A stretch of 64,000 bases of DNA from Alkaliphilus transvaalensis ATCC 700919 (GCF_000621485.1 NZ_JHYF01000016.1:62001-126000); one strand, 5' to 3'; shown: positions 45,249 to 53,907, counted from the stretch's first letter. Notes: generated by a model not told the origin, from the sequence alone. Program-made: numbers and translations.

Positions 45249-45307
45249 TTTAATTATTTAATATAAAAGAACTTTACGTAATGAGTTGCAACGAAGACAT
45301 AATTTAA
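45249..45307 (+). repeat. Dispersed intergenic repeat family 2, copy B
   Basis: It reads TTTAATTATTTAATATAAA, GAACTTTACGTAATGAG, TTGCAACGAAGACAT and TTTAAAT, matching 26171-26240 in the same order. Confidence 0.55.
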
Positions 45308-45383
45308 ATATAAAAGACTAGTGTTCAATTATAAGCCTAATAGATATAATTTAGTAATAATTATTAATGGATTAGCATTATAA

Positions 45384-45423
45384 AAGCATTAAGAGAAGCT
45401 AGCTGACTTTTCTTAATGCTTTA
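45384..45423 (-). terminator. Terminator of the MATE transporter gene
   Basis: AAAGCATTAAGA (45384-45395) pairs with TCTTAATGCTTT (45412-45423) about 22 bases past the minus-strand stop at 45445. Confidence 0.7.
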
Positions 45424-45444
45424 TAGTTTTTATATCATATTTTT

Positions 45445-46818
45445 TTATACCCTCATTGTTTCCCATGCTCCCTTTTTAAAGGATATTAACATCACAATCA
45501 TTTCTACAAGATTACCGATGACAAATGTAAACCATACAGCTTCAATCGGTAATCTAAATAGATACACCACTAGAAAAAGGAGTGGAATTTGAGCTCCCCA
45601 CTTTCCTATCACACTAGACACTAAAAAGGGTAAGTTATATCCAGAGCCTGAAAAGACACTTCCCGTCCCCATCATAATACTTGCCAATATTAAGCCTGGT
45701 ACAATAATTCTTAACATGGGTATACCTACCTCTATTACCGAAGTCTCCTTTATAAAAATACCCATAATTTCAGCTGGAAATAGGTAAGTTAATAAGGTTA
45801 CAATAGCCATCATTGAAGCTCCATAATATGAAGCATATCTTGCTGTCTTTTTTGCTCGATCTAAATTTTCATGCCCTAGGCTCTGACCAACAATTGAGCT
45901 ACTTCCCATTGATAATCCAACAAGAGGCATAAAGGCAAAACCAAAAAGCCTATTACCGATTCCCATCGCAGCTACTGCATCTGTTCCATAAAGGGTAACA
46001 AACTTAAGGGTAACAATTCCCACAAGGTTTCTAGACAATGCTTCTACACCTGCTGGTAGGCCAATTGTAATTAGTTTTTTATCAATTTCCTTATTTAACT
46101 TTAGAAGTCTTTTTAACTTAATCTTCACTCGAGTTTTACCAGATAAAATAAATGCAAACCCAACAATAAATGTAACTGAGACAGAAATTACAGTTGCCAA
46201 GGCTGCTCCAAATACACCTAAACCAAAGCCTGGGATAGATGTTCCAGGAATGATATCAAACATTAGAATTGGGTCTAATATGATATTTAAGATGGCGGCT
46301 ATAATCATGATGATCATGGGTCTTTTTGCATCCCCTACACATCGAAAGGCAGTATTAACCGTATAGGAGGAAAACATGATTGGTAAAAAGAAGACCCTAA
46401 TGTAACCATAATTAATTGCCGATTGAAATACAAGTTCATCAGTGGTAAAAAAGCCTAGAAGTGGTTTTAGAATAATTAAAAAGATGATCCCTGCTATTAT
46501 TGCAACTAAAGCTTTAAAGGTTAATGCTTGCTCAATGCATAGACTTGTACGGTCTTCGTCTCCCTTACCGTAACTTTGGGAAATAAGAGAGATAGAGCTT
46601 GTCCCTATAATATCATTTAGTACATTAGCAATCCAAAACATTGTAGTAAAAATGGTTACACCTGCAACTGCCTCTGCTGATATTTTACCGATCCAAACCA
46701 TATCTACTAAATCGTAAAACATTTGAAACATAAACCCCAACATTGTTGGGGCGGCAATAGAAAATAGGTTTTTTGAAATACTACCTTCTACAAGTCTGGC
46801 TGATACTTTTTCGGTCAT
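45445..46818 (-). CDS. MATE family multidrug/metabolite exporter
   Basis: The 457 residues carry about twelve hydrophobic helices in two related halves. M-F-Y-D-L-V-D-M-V-W-I-G near residue 33 and the second-half G-R/N-R-L-F-G-F-A-F segment fit MATE/DinF transporters. These export cationic drugs or metabolites using Na+ or H+. Substrate unknown. It is followed downstream by its own terminator. Confidence 0.92.
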   Translation of the reverse strand: MTEKVSARLVEGSISKNLFSIAAPTMLGFMFQMFYDLVDMVWIGKISAEAVAGVTIFTTMFWIANVLNDIIGTSSISLISQSYGKGDEDRTSLCIEQALTFKALVAIIAGIIFLIILKPLLGFFTTDELVFQSAINYGYIRVFFLPIMFSSYTVNTAFRCVGDAKRPMIIMIIAAILNIILDPILMFDIIPGTSIPGFGLGVFGAALATVISVSVTFIVGFAFILSGKTRVKIKLKRLLKLNKEIDKKLITIGLPAGVEALSRNLVGIVTLKFVTLYGTDAVAAMGIGNRLFGFAFMPLVGLSMGSSSIVGQSLGHENLDRAKKTARYASYYGASMMAIVTLLTYLFPAEIMGIFIKETSVIEVGIPMLRIIVPGLILASIMMGTGSVFSGSGYNLPFLVSSVIGKWGAQIPLLFLVVYLFRLPIEAVWFTFVIGNLVEMIVMLISFKKGAWETMRV

Positions 46819-46861
46819 TTATAGTTCCCCCTACATAAGCTAAATAATACTGCACTATTAA

Positions 46862-47905
46862 TTATATAGCATTTATTAATGGAAAAATAGTTAAAAAATT
46901 TAATCTTATAGAACTTCTTTGCCCATGATCCTTTAACATAATCCTTTCTTCATCGTTATATAGTTCATAGTAGAAGGTTTCATTTCTCCATCGAAAATTC
47001 AAAACATCTAGCAGTTTATACCCTTCGCCAATTTCAAAATATAATACCTCTTCTATTGTTATTTTATTGTGACCCTCGGTGGTATACATCTCTGGTAATT
47101 GAAAGTACTCTACACCAAAAAATAACTTCCATTGATCTGGAATATGAACGTTAACTTTAAAGGCTTTATCTTTGGTCGTGTAGTCTATTAGCTCAAGTCT
47201 TACCTTTATCTCAGCCTCATCATCATTAATATGATTAAAATCTATACTGCTATTCTTAAAGTCACAGTCAAGAGCAGAAAGCTCACTTCCAGCTATGGTA
47301 TGAAAGGCAGTTCTAGAAAAGTTAATTGAATATACCATTAAAGGAATAACAACGACAATGACAACAATAAATAGCAATATTTTATTGTGTTCTTTAAATC
47401 TAGGTAGGTCAAACAGTCTTCCTATACTAAAGGCAAAGAGGATTAGAATTGGGAAACTAGATATGTGTAAGGTTCTAGTTCCATTTGTAATGTCTGGAAT
47501 AATATATTGAATAATTGAGTTAGAATTATGGGGTAGCTTGTAATTTAATAAAATTGTTATAAATAGAAGACCTAGATACTTAAATAGTTTTTTATCCTTT
47601 AAGGGGCTTTTTTCTTTTAGGGATTCACTAAAAGGAAAAAATAAACCAATTAGATAATAAATGATTAGTCCATTTATGACTAAGGTGACAGGATCAAATG
47701 CGATGCTTCTATTCCCAGAAATTAAATTAGTCATTAACCAGCGGCTAGTTGGGTTGTATTGATGTAATGTTATAAATCTTAAAGGGAACCCATATTCATA
47801 TCTAAACATGCCCCCTGATGGTGCTTCTGGCAGTTTGCCTGGAATAATAAAGATTAATATACATGCAATGATAAGACTAATACCAAATAATTTTTTCTTA
47901 AACAA
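46862..47905 (-). CDS. Hypothetical multi-pass membrane protein
   Basis: About five hydrophobic segments occur in the first 200 residues, at about 7-24, 80-98, 110-125, 146-165 and 178-200. A soluble region of about 145 residues follows, beta-rich and probably external. I recognise no family motif. It is 43 bases upstream of the MATE gene and may be co-transcribed with it. Confidence 0.7.
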   Translation of the reverse strand: MFKKKLFGISLIIACILIFIIPGKLPEAPSGGMFRYEYGFPLRFITLHQYNPTSRWLMTNLISGNRSIAFDPVTLVINGLIIYYLIGLFFPFSESLKEKSPLKDKKLFKYLGLLFITILLNYKLPHNSNSIIQYIIPDITNGTRTLHISSFPILILFAFSIGRLFDLPRFKEHNKILLFIVVIVVVIPLMVYSINFSRTAFHTIAGSELSALDCDFKNSSIDFNHINDDEAEIKVRLELIDYTTKDKAFKVNVHIPDQWKLFFGVEYFQLPEMYTTEGHNKITIEEVLYFEIGEGYKLLDVLNFRWRNETFYYELYNDEERIMLKDHGQRSSIRLNFLTIFPLINAI

Positions 47906-48024
47906 TTCTTTTTCCCCCTCTTAGAATGGAATTTCTCCAAGGTTTTCAATCTACTTAATTTCCGATAAAGGTTTACAGTTTTGTTTCATCAGCATCATCT
48001 AGTATTACATTTATAAATGAGGAA

Positions 48025-48091
48025 ATTGCATAATTAATATTAAATTTATATTAATGCAAAATGAAAACTTCGCTGTTTAGTGTTCAATGAG
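48025..48091 (+). repeat. Dispersed intergenic repeat family 1, copy C
   Basis: It begins ATTGCATAATTAATATT, has TTAATGCAAAATGAAAAC in the middle and ends GCTGTTTAGTGTTCAATGAG. The first part pairs with itself (TTGCAT with ATGCAA). The last 25 bases match copy A at 5.7 kb almost exactly. Confidence 0.65.
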
Positions 48092-48105
48092 TAATATAAA
48101 TGATG

Positions 48106-48169
48106 TTATAAACTTTCATACTAACAGTTCAATATTATAAACATTTGTAATTAGTATTAAAGTTTATAA
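48106..48169. repeat. 19-bp inverted repeat
   Basis: TTATAAACTTTCATACTAA (48106-48124) and its complement at 48151-48169 differ at one base. The loop is 26 bases and not coding. Confidence 0.8.
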
Positions 48170-48183
48170 CAAAGCGACTGCCT

Positions 48184-48200
48184 CGAAATCTTAGATTTCG
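48184..48200. repeat. 17-base perfect palindrome
   Basis: CGAAATCT-T-AGATTTCG lies in a less AT-rich island (about 48172-48245) than its surroundings. It could be a protein-binding site or a REP-like unit. Confidence 0.6.
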
Positions 48201-48274
48201 GCCATCTGCTTTTCACAATGCACGACTCAGCTTTCACCTTTGCATAAAACGAATATAAATTCAGATTTATGGTA

Positions 48275-48463
48275 TTATGCAATTTCCTCAAATATATAAT
48301 TTAATAATCCTAGTAGTGATAAAACAATAGCAGAACTGGTGATTAACTTAAGATAGTAATATTCATCTGTAAAGGATAGCTTTGTTCTAATGAAGTGTAA
48401 AGATATGAGGGCAATGCCCCCCTTTATATTTATGAGTATAATTTTTAGAATACTACTTTTCAA
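48275..48463 (-). CDS. Small membrane protein (62 residues)
   Basis: A TTG start is preceded by AAGGAGGTG, a consensus ribosome site 10 bases upstream. The protein has two hydrophobic stretches (residues about 7-23 and 39-57) separated by a charged loop, and no recognisable family. The strong ribosome site is the main support for it. It is not obviously part of an operon. Confidence 0.55.
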   Translation of the reverse strand: MKSSILKIILINIKGGIALISLHFIRTKLSFTDEYYYLKLITSSAIVLSLLGLLNYIFEEIA

Positions 48464-48531
48464 GGGAATTGCACCTCCTTAAAATAATTTTGTCTTTCAC
48501 TTATTAGTCAATAGAATATGCTTTACTATCA

Positions 48532-49371
48532 CTAGCTGTGTTCATAATAGCTACGGTAAGCTATTTTATTTTTAAAATCTATATAATCTCTAAAGGCCCT
48601 CCCCTTTTCATACCTCCATATGGTTACTAGTTTAAGCTCAACTTCTATTAAAACCTCATTTTCCATATGGGAGTATTTTTCAAAGGCTCTATATTCTAGC
48701 TTTTTAAATTTTTCTGAAAAATCTTTGTTTTCTTCGTCTAAGGGATGTCCTTTAGCTTCAGCAACTCCTTCAATTTGAATATTGTTAATACATAGGGCAA
48801 CCCTCGGATTATTTATTATTTGATGATACTTTTCGAAGACTTTATCAGTTTGGAAATAAATTTTTTCCCCTAAGATGATACAACTCATAGTTCTAGCTGT
48901 TACTTGATTGTTTAGAGAAGTAGCTAAGACCATTTTACCATCTCTTTCAAGTAATTCTAATAGGGATTTTTTTTCGTGATTAAAATCTAAGGCTAAGCTA
49001 TTTTCATCATTTTGTTTTTTATTATTACTATAAAACTGCTGTAGGGTTATAATATCTGACTCAAAATACCTCTCTTGAAATTCTACTAATGCTCTTATTT
49101 GATCTACCGAATAAAGTTTTTCTTCTTTACTTACCACCAATTTATTCTCATTATCATTTTTTCTATGGATAATAGCCACTACATATCCTTCATAAGATTC
49201 TAATGGTTGAAATTCACCTATTACATAGGCATCAATCTCTTCTCCATCTCCCGATAATGTGTTGGGGATGTAGCCGTAGTTGATTGGGTATATGAGATTG
49301 TGTTCTGGATGTTTTGAACCCAAGGGTCTATCTACTATTACTTCTACTTTTTTACCTAAATAGTAATTCAT
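48532..49371 (-). CDS. Fusion of inorganic-pyrophosphatase-like and PNPOx-like domains
   Basis: Residues 1-115 resemble a short, possibly inactive soluble pyrophosphatase (V-E-V-I-V-D-R-P-L-G, Y-P-I-N-Y-G-Y-I-P-N-T, D-G-E-E-I-D-A-Y-V). The Y-P-x-N-Y-G and D-G-x-x-x-D-A-Y signatures are present. Residues about 130-275 look like a split-barrel flavin-binding domain of the pyridoxamine-phosphate oxidase type (K-M-V-L-A-T-S, T-A-R-T-M-S, I-Y-F-Q-T-D-K). The mix is unusual: a phosphohydrolase-like and a flavin/haem-binding-like domain. Function is not known. It is monocistronic. Confidence 0.85.
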   Translation of the reverse strand: MNYYLGKKVEVIVDRPLGSKHPEHNLIYPINYGYIPNTLSGDGEEIDAYVIGEFQPLESYEGYVVAIIHRKNDNENKLVVSKEEKLYSVDQIRALVEFQERYFESDIITLQQFYSNNKKQNDENSLALDFNHEKKSLLELLERDGKMVLATSLNNQVTARTMSCIILGEKIYFQTDKVFEKYHQIINNPRVALCINNIQIEGVAEAKGHPLDEENKDFSEKFKKLEYRAFEKYSHMENEVLIEVELKLVTIWRYEKGRAFRDYIDFKNKIAYRSYYEHS

Positions 49372-49414
49372 CTTGTGTCAGCTCCTCTAACGATTTCTAT
49401 TTCTAAATTATAAC

Positions 49415-49454
49415 ATAAATAACAACCCCTACCAAGGTAAGGGTTGTTATTTAT
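49415..49454 (-). terminator. Terminator of the serine operon
   Basis: ATAAATAACAACCC (49415-49428) pairs with GGGTTGTTATTTAT (49441-49454), about 28 bases after the DUF1015 stop on the minus strand. Confidence 0.8.
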
Positions 49455-49481
49455 AGTTTATAATTTTATTGTCTGTTTATT

Positions 49482-50726
49482 CTATAATTCATGAATAAAT
49501 AGACCACTTCTTAACTTTGGTTCGAACCAAGTTGATTTTGGAGGCATTACTTCTCCTACATCTGCTATAGCAAATAATTCTTCCATTGAAGGTGGATATA
49601 ATGCAAAAGCTACCTTCATATCTGTACTTGTTCTTCTCTCTAATTCTTTTAATCCTCTTATACCACCAACGAAATCAATTCGCTTATCTGTACGTGGGTT
49701 TTCAATCCCTAAAATAGGGTTTAGTAGATTCGTCTGAAGGATACTAACATCTAGTCTTTCTACTTGATCATCTTCATTGATGATTGACGCTTTTGCAGTA
49801 AGCTTGTACCATTTATTTTCTAAATACATTCCAAAAATGTGTCTATCTTCTGGCTTATAGGGTTCACTACTTGCAACTTCTTCAATTGTAAAAGATTGAG
49901 AAACTTTATTTAAGAACTCTTCTACAGTATTACCGTTTAAATCCTTTACAACACGGTTGTAGTCCATGATTAATAACTCTTCATCTGGGAAAATAACTGT
50001 CATAAAGTAATTAAATTCTTCATCACCTGTATAACCAGGGTTTTCTTCTCTTCTTTTTAGTCCAATTTTTACAGCAGAAGCTGTTCTATGATGTCCATCT
50101 GCAATATAGAGGTAATCTACTCCTTTAAACATTTCTTCAATAGAGTTAATTACAGAAGCATCATCAATTACCCAAAGAATATGGGCAATATCGTCTTCAG
50201 TTGTAAAATCATAAACAGGCTTATGATTATCGATCCAGTTATAAATTAATTCTTGTATTTCTGCTTTTGATCGATATGCAAAGAATACAGGCTCTGTATT
50301 GGCATTACAATAGTCAAAATGATTAATTCTATCTACTTCTTTAACTGGTCTTGTAAACTCATGCTTTTTGATGGTATCGTTTACATATTCATCAATTGAA
50401 GCGCAAGCAACAATTCCTGTTTGAGCTCTACCGTCCATAATCTGTCTATAGATATAGTATCTTGGCTCTTCATCTTGAATTAAAACACCTTGATCTTGCA
50501 TTAACTTAAAGGTTTCATTAGCTTTTTGATAAACAATTGGATCGTATGGATCAACACTTTCTGGTAAATCTATTTCAGAACGACTTACATGAAGATAGCT
50601 GTGGGGATTATCTCCTGCCATTGCCTTTGCCTCTTCACGATTCATAACATCATAAGGCAGGGCTGCTACTTGCTCTGCTAATTCTGGATTAGGTCTTATT
50701 CCTTTAAAGGGTTTAACTACTGCCAT
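49482..50726 (-). CDS. DUF1015 family protein in a serine operon
   Basis: The family is recognised by A-A-L-P-Y-D-V-M-N near residue 20-28 and Y-I-A-D-G-H-H-R-T-A-S-A near residue 205-216. The D-G-H-H-R motif resembles the catalytic segment of ParB/sulfiredoxin-fold proteins such as the ADP-dependent serine kinase SerK. It is the last gene of a three-gene unit with an aminotransferase and phosphoglycerate dehydrogenase, 11 bases after serA. No serB-type phosphatase is present in the unit, so a phosphoserine-handling role is attractive but unproven. 414 residues is family length. Confidence 0.88.
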   Translation of the reverse strand: MAVVKPFKGIRPNPELAEQVAALPYDVMNREEAKAMAGDNPHSYLHVSRSEIDLPESVDPYDPIVYQKANETFKLMQDQGVLIQDEEPRYYIYRQIMDGRAQTGIVACASIDEYVNDTIKKHEFTRPVKEVDRINHFDYCNANTEPVFFAYRSKAEIQELIYNWIDNHKPVYDFTTEDDIAHILWVIDDASVINSIEEMFKGVDYLYIADGHHRTASAVKIGLKRREENPGYTGDEEFNYFMTVIFPDEELLIMDYNRVVKDLNGNTVEEFLNKVSQSFTIEEVASSEPYKPEDRHIFGMYLENKWYKLTAKASIINEDDQVERLDVSILQTNLLNPILGIENPRTDKRIDFVGGIRGLKELERRTSTDMKVAFALYPPSMEELFAIADVGEVMPPKSTWFEPKLRSGLFIHEL

Positions 50727-50737
50727 TCATATTCCTC

Positions 50738-51649
50738 CTATTTAAAAAAGTTAGTTATGATCTCTACAATTTCCTCTCCAATTCTTGTTTGAGCTTCACC
50801 AGTAGATGCTCCAATGTGGGGTGTAAGAGAAATCTTGTCGTGGGTATACAGTGCTTCATTTTTAGTTGGTTCTTCTTCGAATACGTCAATTGCAGCTGCA
50901 GCTACCTTGCCTGTATCTAGCGCTTCTAAGAGGGCTTTTTCGCAAACTACGCCACCACGGGCAGTGTTGATAATATACACACCATCCTTCATCATTTCAA
51001 ATTCTTGCTTTCCTATGACAGCCTTACCTTCTGGACCAGCTGGAATATGTAGGGATATAAAATCAGAATTTGAAATGAGTTCATTAAAGGGCATATAGGT
51101 ATATTCATCTTCACCTTCAACTTTTCCAGATCTGTTTGTATAGATTACTTTCATTCCTAAAGCTTTTGCTCTTTTAGCAGTTTCTTTAGCTATCCGACCA
51201 AAACCAATTAGACCAAGGGTTTTTCCTGCTAATTCGATTCCTTCATATTTCTTTTTATCCCATTTACCTTGTCTCATGGTAACATTAGCAATATGAATGT
51301 GTCTTGCTAATGCAAACATATGACCAATTGCTAATTCTGCAACCGATGCACTGCTGGCTAAGGGTGTATTTCTTACTTGAATGCCATTTTCCATAGCATA
51401 TTCTACATCAATATTATCAACCCCAACCCCACCACGAATAACAAGTTTTAGCTGTTTTGTTTCAAGGGCAGAGTCAATAATTGGTTTTCTTACTTTGGTG
51501 GCTGATCTAACAACGATACAATCGAATTCTTTGATTTTTTCCTTTAACACATCTGCTTCATAAAATTCTTCAACAAGTTCATGTCCTGCTGCTCGAAGGG
51601 ATTCGATAGCACTTTGCTCCATTCCATCTGCTACAAGTATTCTAGCCAT
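50738..51649 (-). CDS. serA: D-3-phosphoglycerate dehydrogenase, short form
   Basis: It oxidises 3-phosphoglycerate with NAD. The Rossmann motif is G-L-I-G-F-G-R-I-A (residues about 145-153), and the catalytic residues fall in T-A-R-G-G (about 233), E-E-E-P (about 262) and H-I-G-A-S-T (about 281-286). At 303 residues it lacks the C-terminal regulatory ACT domain, so serine feedback through that domain is absent. It lies 13 bases after the aminotransferase gene. Confidence 0.92.
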   Translation of the reverse strand: MARILVADGMEQSAIESLRAAGHELVEEFYEADVLKEKIKEFDCIVVRSATKVRKPIIDSALETKQLKLVIRGGVGVDNIDVEYAMENGIQVRNTPLASSASVAELAIGHMFALARHIHIANVTMRQGKWDKKKYEGIELAGKTLGLIGFGRIAKETAKRAKALGMKVIYTNRSGKVEGEDEYTYMPFNELISNSDFISLHIPAGPEGKAVIGKQEFEMMKDGVYIINTARGGVVCEKALLEALDTGKVAAAAIDVFEEEPTKNEALYTHDKISLTPHIGASTGEAQTRIGEEIVEIITNFFK

Positions 51650-51662
51650 ATTAACTACCCCC

Positions 51663-52733
51663 TTATTGGTTTAGTATTTCATCAATAATATTTAATAATA
51701 CTTTTATATCTTCTAACGTAGTGTCTGCCATATGGGCAATACGGAAGGTTTTATCTTTTAAATCTCCGTAACCATTAGAGATCATGTAGCCTTTTTCTGC
51801 TAATTTATTATTAAGGTCTTTAACGCTAATTTCCTTTGTATTTTTAATCGTGGTTAATGTTTCAGAAGCATACTTTTCTTCTGGTAATACTTCGAAGTGC
51901 TTGTTTGCCCATTCTCTAACATAATTAGCCATTTGGCTATGTCTAGCAAACCTATTTTCGATACCTTCTTCCATAATTTTATCTAATTGATAATCTAAAG
52001 CGAACATATGGGATAGTGATGGTGTAGAAGGATATTGGTAATCTTTCTTTTGAATATAATCATAAATCTCTACAAGGTCTAAGTATAAACCTCTATTTTC
52101 AACTTGTCTTGCTGCTTCTAATGCCTTTTGAGAGAAAGAACAAATTGCTAACCCTGGAGGCAATCCTAAACATTTTTGAGTAGATGTAATACAAACGTCA
52201 ATACCTAACTTATCTACTTCGATTTTTGCTCCACCTAAAGAACTAACTGTGTCCACACAGAAAATAACATCTGGATATTTTCTTAAAACTTCTGCAATTT
52301 CTTCAATTGGATTTTGAATTCCTGTAGAAGTCTCATTATGAGTAATCGTTACTAAATCATATTTTCCAGTTGATAAAGCTTTCTCTACCATTTCTGGAGT
52401 CGTTGGCTGACCTAGTTCAGAAGAAAATTTATCTGCTGGAACACCGTTTGCCTTAGCCATTTTAAACCAACGGTCTCCAAAAGCGCCTACAGAAAATACT
52501 GCTGCTCTTTTTCGTGTACAACAACGGATTGCACCTTCCATCAATCCACTACCTGATGTAGTTGATAAAAGAATTTCATTTTCAGTATACATAAGCTTTC
52601 TCATTTTATCAGAAATACTACGTTGTAATACTGAAGCTTCTTTAGTACGGTGGCCAATCATTTGGGTTCCCATTTTTTCTAATACATCTGGTGCAACATC
52701 CACTGGTCCAGGGATAAAAAGTCTTTTGTGCAT
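51663..52733 (-). CDS. Class V aminotransferase (phosphoserine or serine-glyoxylate type)
   Basis: A fold type I PLP enzyme with the class V pattern. The PLP lysine is in S-T-Q-K-C-L-G (residues about 184-190), and G-P-V-D-V-A-P opens the protein as in alanine-glyoxylate/serine-pyruvate enzymes. In an operon with serA the probable role is making O-phosphoserine from 3-phosphohydroxypyruvate, as known for such aminotransferases in Archaea and Clostridia. First gene of the operon, 356 residues. Confidence 0.9.
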   Translation of the reverse strand: MHKRLFIPGPVDVAPDVLEKMGTQMIGHRTKEASVLQRSISDKMRKLMYTENEILLSTTSGSGLMEGAIRCCTRKRAAVFSVGAFGDRWFKMAKANGVPADKFSSELGQPTTPEMVEKALSTGKYDLVTITHNETSTGIQNPIEEIAEVLRKYPDVIFCVDTVSSLGGAKIEVDKLGIDVCITSTQKCLGLPPGLAICSFSQKALEAARQVENRGLYLDLVEIYDYIQKKDYQYPSTPSLSHMFALDYQLDKIMEEGIENRFARHSQMANYVREWANKHFEVLPEEKYASETLTTIKNTKEISVKDLNNKLAEKGYMISNGYGDLKDKTFRIAHMADTTLEDIKVLLNIIDEILNQ

Positions 52734-52802
52734 AAAAAAACCTCCTTAATTAGTTAATATGATATGATCCAGAAATATCTAAATCACTATTGGGACTTCT
52801 AT

Positions 52803-52847
52803 AAAAAGCAGCATTTATCTACAGTCCATTTACTATAAATATGCTGC
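52803..52847 (-). terminator. Hairpin at the 5' end of the serine-operon transcript
   Basis: GCAGCATATTTAT (52847-52835) pairs with ATAAATGCTGC (52818-52808), with one bulge, then TTTTTA. It begins within about 6 bases of the predicted start site and ends about 70 bases before the first gene. It may be an attenuator, or a 5' stabilising stem. Confidence 0.65.
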
Positions 52848-52848
52848 A

Positions 52849-52877
52849 ATTATACATTCTGCTAAGTAATAGTTAAA
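52849..52877 (-). promoter_or_regulatory. Promoter of the serine operon
   Basis: Minus strand TTTAAC (52877-52872), a 17-base spacer and TATAAT (52854-52849). Confidence 0.7.
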
Positions 52878-53131
52878 CAGATTAGAATAGTTTCCAACGA
52901 TACTTATATTAATTTACCCCAATTTATGTATAAAAAATGTATTACTTTGTATAAATTATTTTCTATTTAAGTGAAAGGATTAATGAAGTCTATAAAAATG
53001 CTTAAATTTTATAAATAATGCTATTTTTTTCTTATGCAAGAATATAAAGACAATTTAATTTATTATATATTATAACACAATTCCGTCTACCTTCCTATAA
53101 TTTTAGCAAAGGTTAAAAAAAATTAACAATG

Positions 53132-53788
53132 TCAGCCATTAGTTTTATGATTAACCTTTTTAATTAACCTTAAGGAAAAATCATCGTAGTTAAGCTTCAG
53201 TACGCTTCTAATAACAAAATGAAAAGTTAAATAGTTTATGCTAACCATCATTAAAATTAAGAAAAAGCTTGCAATATATATAACCATTGAGATTTCAAAA
53301 TAAAACAGCAACCATATTACTCCTATTATAATTACATAAAAAGGAATGGCCGACAGTACTGAAAAGGCAGTATAAATAACAATAACCCGCCATATGATGG
53401 ACCAGTAGACCTTTAGAAATCTTAAAGCTGTGAGATTAACTTTATTTAGCTTCATATCTAGTAGTGAAAGTGAAAAGTTGTTGTATACCCGATTAATAAT
53501 ACCGTATACCCCTGCTACTGAAGCCAACAGGGTAACTAAATAAGACGTTGCAAGAAGTAAAAGATCAGATTCAAAATATTCGGTTTCAAATATTCCTGCA
53601 ATAATAAATGAACAAACGATAACCAGTCCAAATCTCCAAGTATATGACCACCATATTTTTATACTTTTATGTAAGTCTATTTCCAATAGGACATTATCTT
53701 TCATATGTAGATCGTCATAACCCATATCTTTTGCTCCGTAGTCATTAATATCATCAATAACATGATTTTTACCATCTATCATTGTCAA
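53132..53788 (-). CDS. Hypothetical four- to five-helix membrane protein
   Basis: A hydrophilic N-terminus (residues 1-45) is followed by hydrophobic segments at about 48-68, 75-97, 125-150 and 155-190. No family motif was recognised and there are no conserved catalytic-looking residues. It is a single gene between the serine operon and the kor unit. Small membrane proteins of this type are often annotated as DUFs in Clostridia. Confidence 0.7.
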   Translation of the reverse strand: MTMIDGKNHVIDDINDYGAKDMGYDDLHMKDNVLLEIDLHKSIKIWWSYTWRFGLVIVCSFIIAGIFETEYFESDLLLLATSYLVTLLASVAGVYGIINRVYNNFSLSLLDMKLNKVNLTALRFLKVYWSIIWRVIVIYTAFSVLSAIPFYVIIIGVIWLLFYFEISMVIYIASFFLILMMVSINYLTFHFVIRSVLKLNYDDFSLRLIKKVNHKTNG

Positions 53789-53846
53789 TTACCTCCTTCT
53801 ACTGTAAATTATTAATATTTTTCATAATATCTGCGTCCAATAAAAA

Positions 53847-53881
53847 CAATCCCCACTATTTTAATATCAGTAATGGGGATT
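53847..53881 (-). terminator. Terminator of the kor-rpiR operon
   Basis: AATCCCCA (53848-53855) pairs with TGGGGATT (53874-53881), followed by T's on the minus strand. It lies about 27 bases after the rpiR-type stop. Confidence 0.8.
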
Positions 53882-53907
53882 AATCTATAAAAACTCATTG
53901 AATTTTT

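Larger units (their letters stand above)
47906..48274. other. 369-base intergenic region dense in inverted repeats
   Basis: No gene is supported. It holds repeat family 1 copy C (48025-48091), a 19-bp inverted repeat (48106-48124 with 48151-48169) and a perfect palindrome (48184-48200). Confidence 0.6.
52734..53131. other. 398-base intergenic region containing the serine-operon leader
   Basis: It holds the serine-operon promoter (52849-52877), a hairpin at the predicted transcript start (52808-52847) and AT-rich sequence on the left flank of the next gene. No T-box element was found in it. Confidence 0.6.

Noticed and set aside
52734-53131. T-box upstream of the serine operon
   Set aside because: No T-box core (GGTGG...) or Stem I motifs; only a short hairpin near the transcript start.
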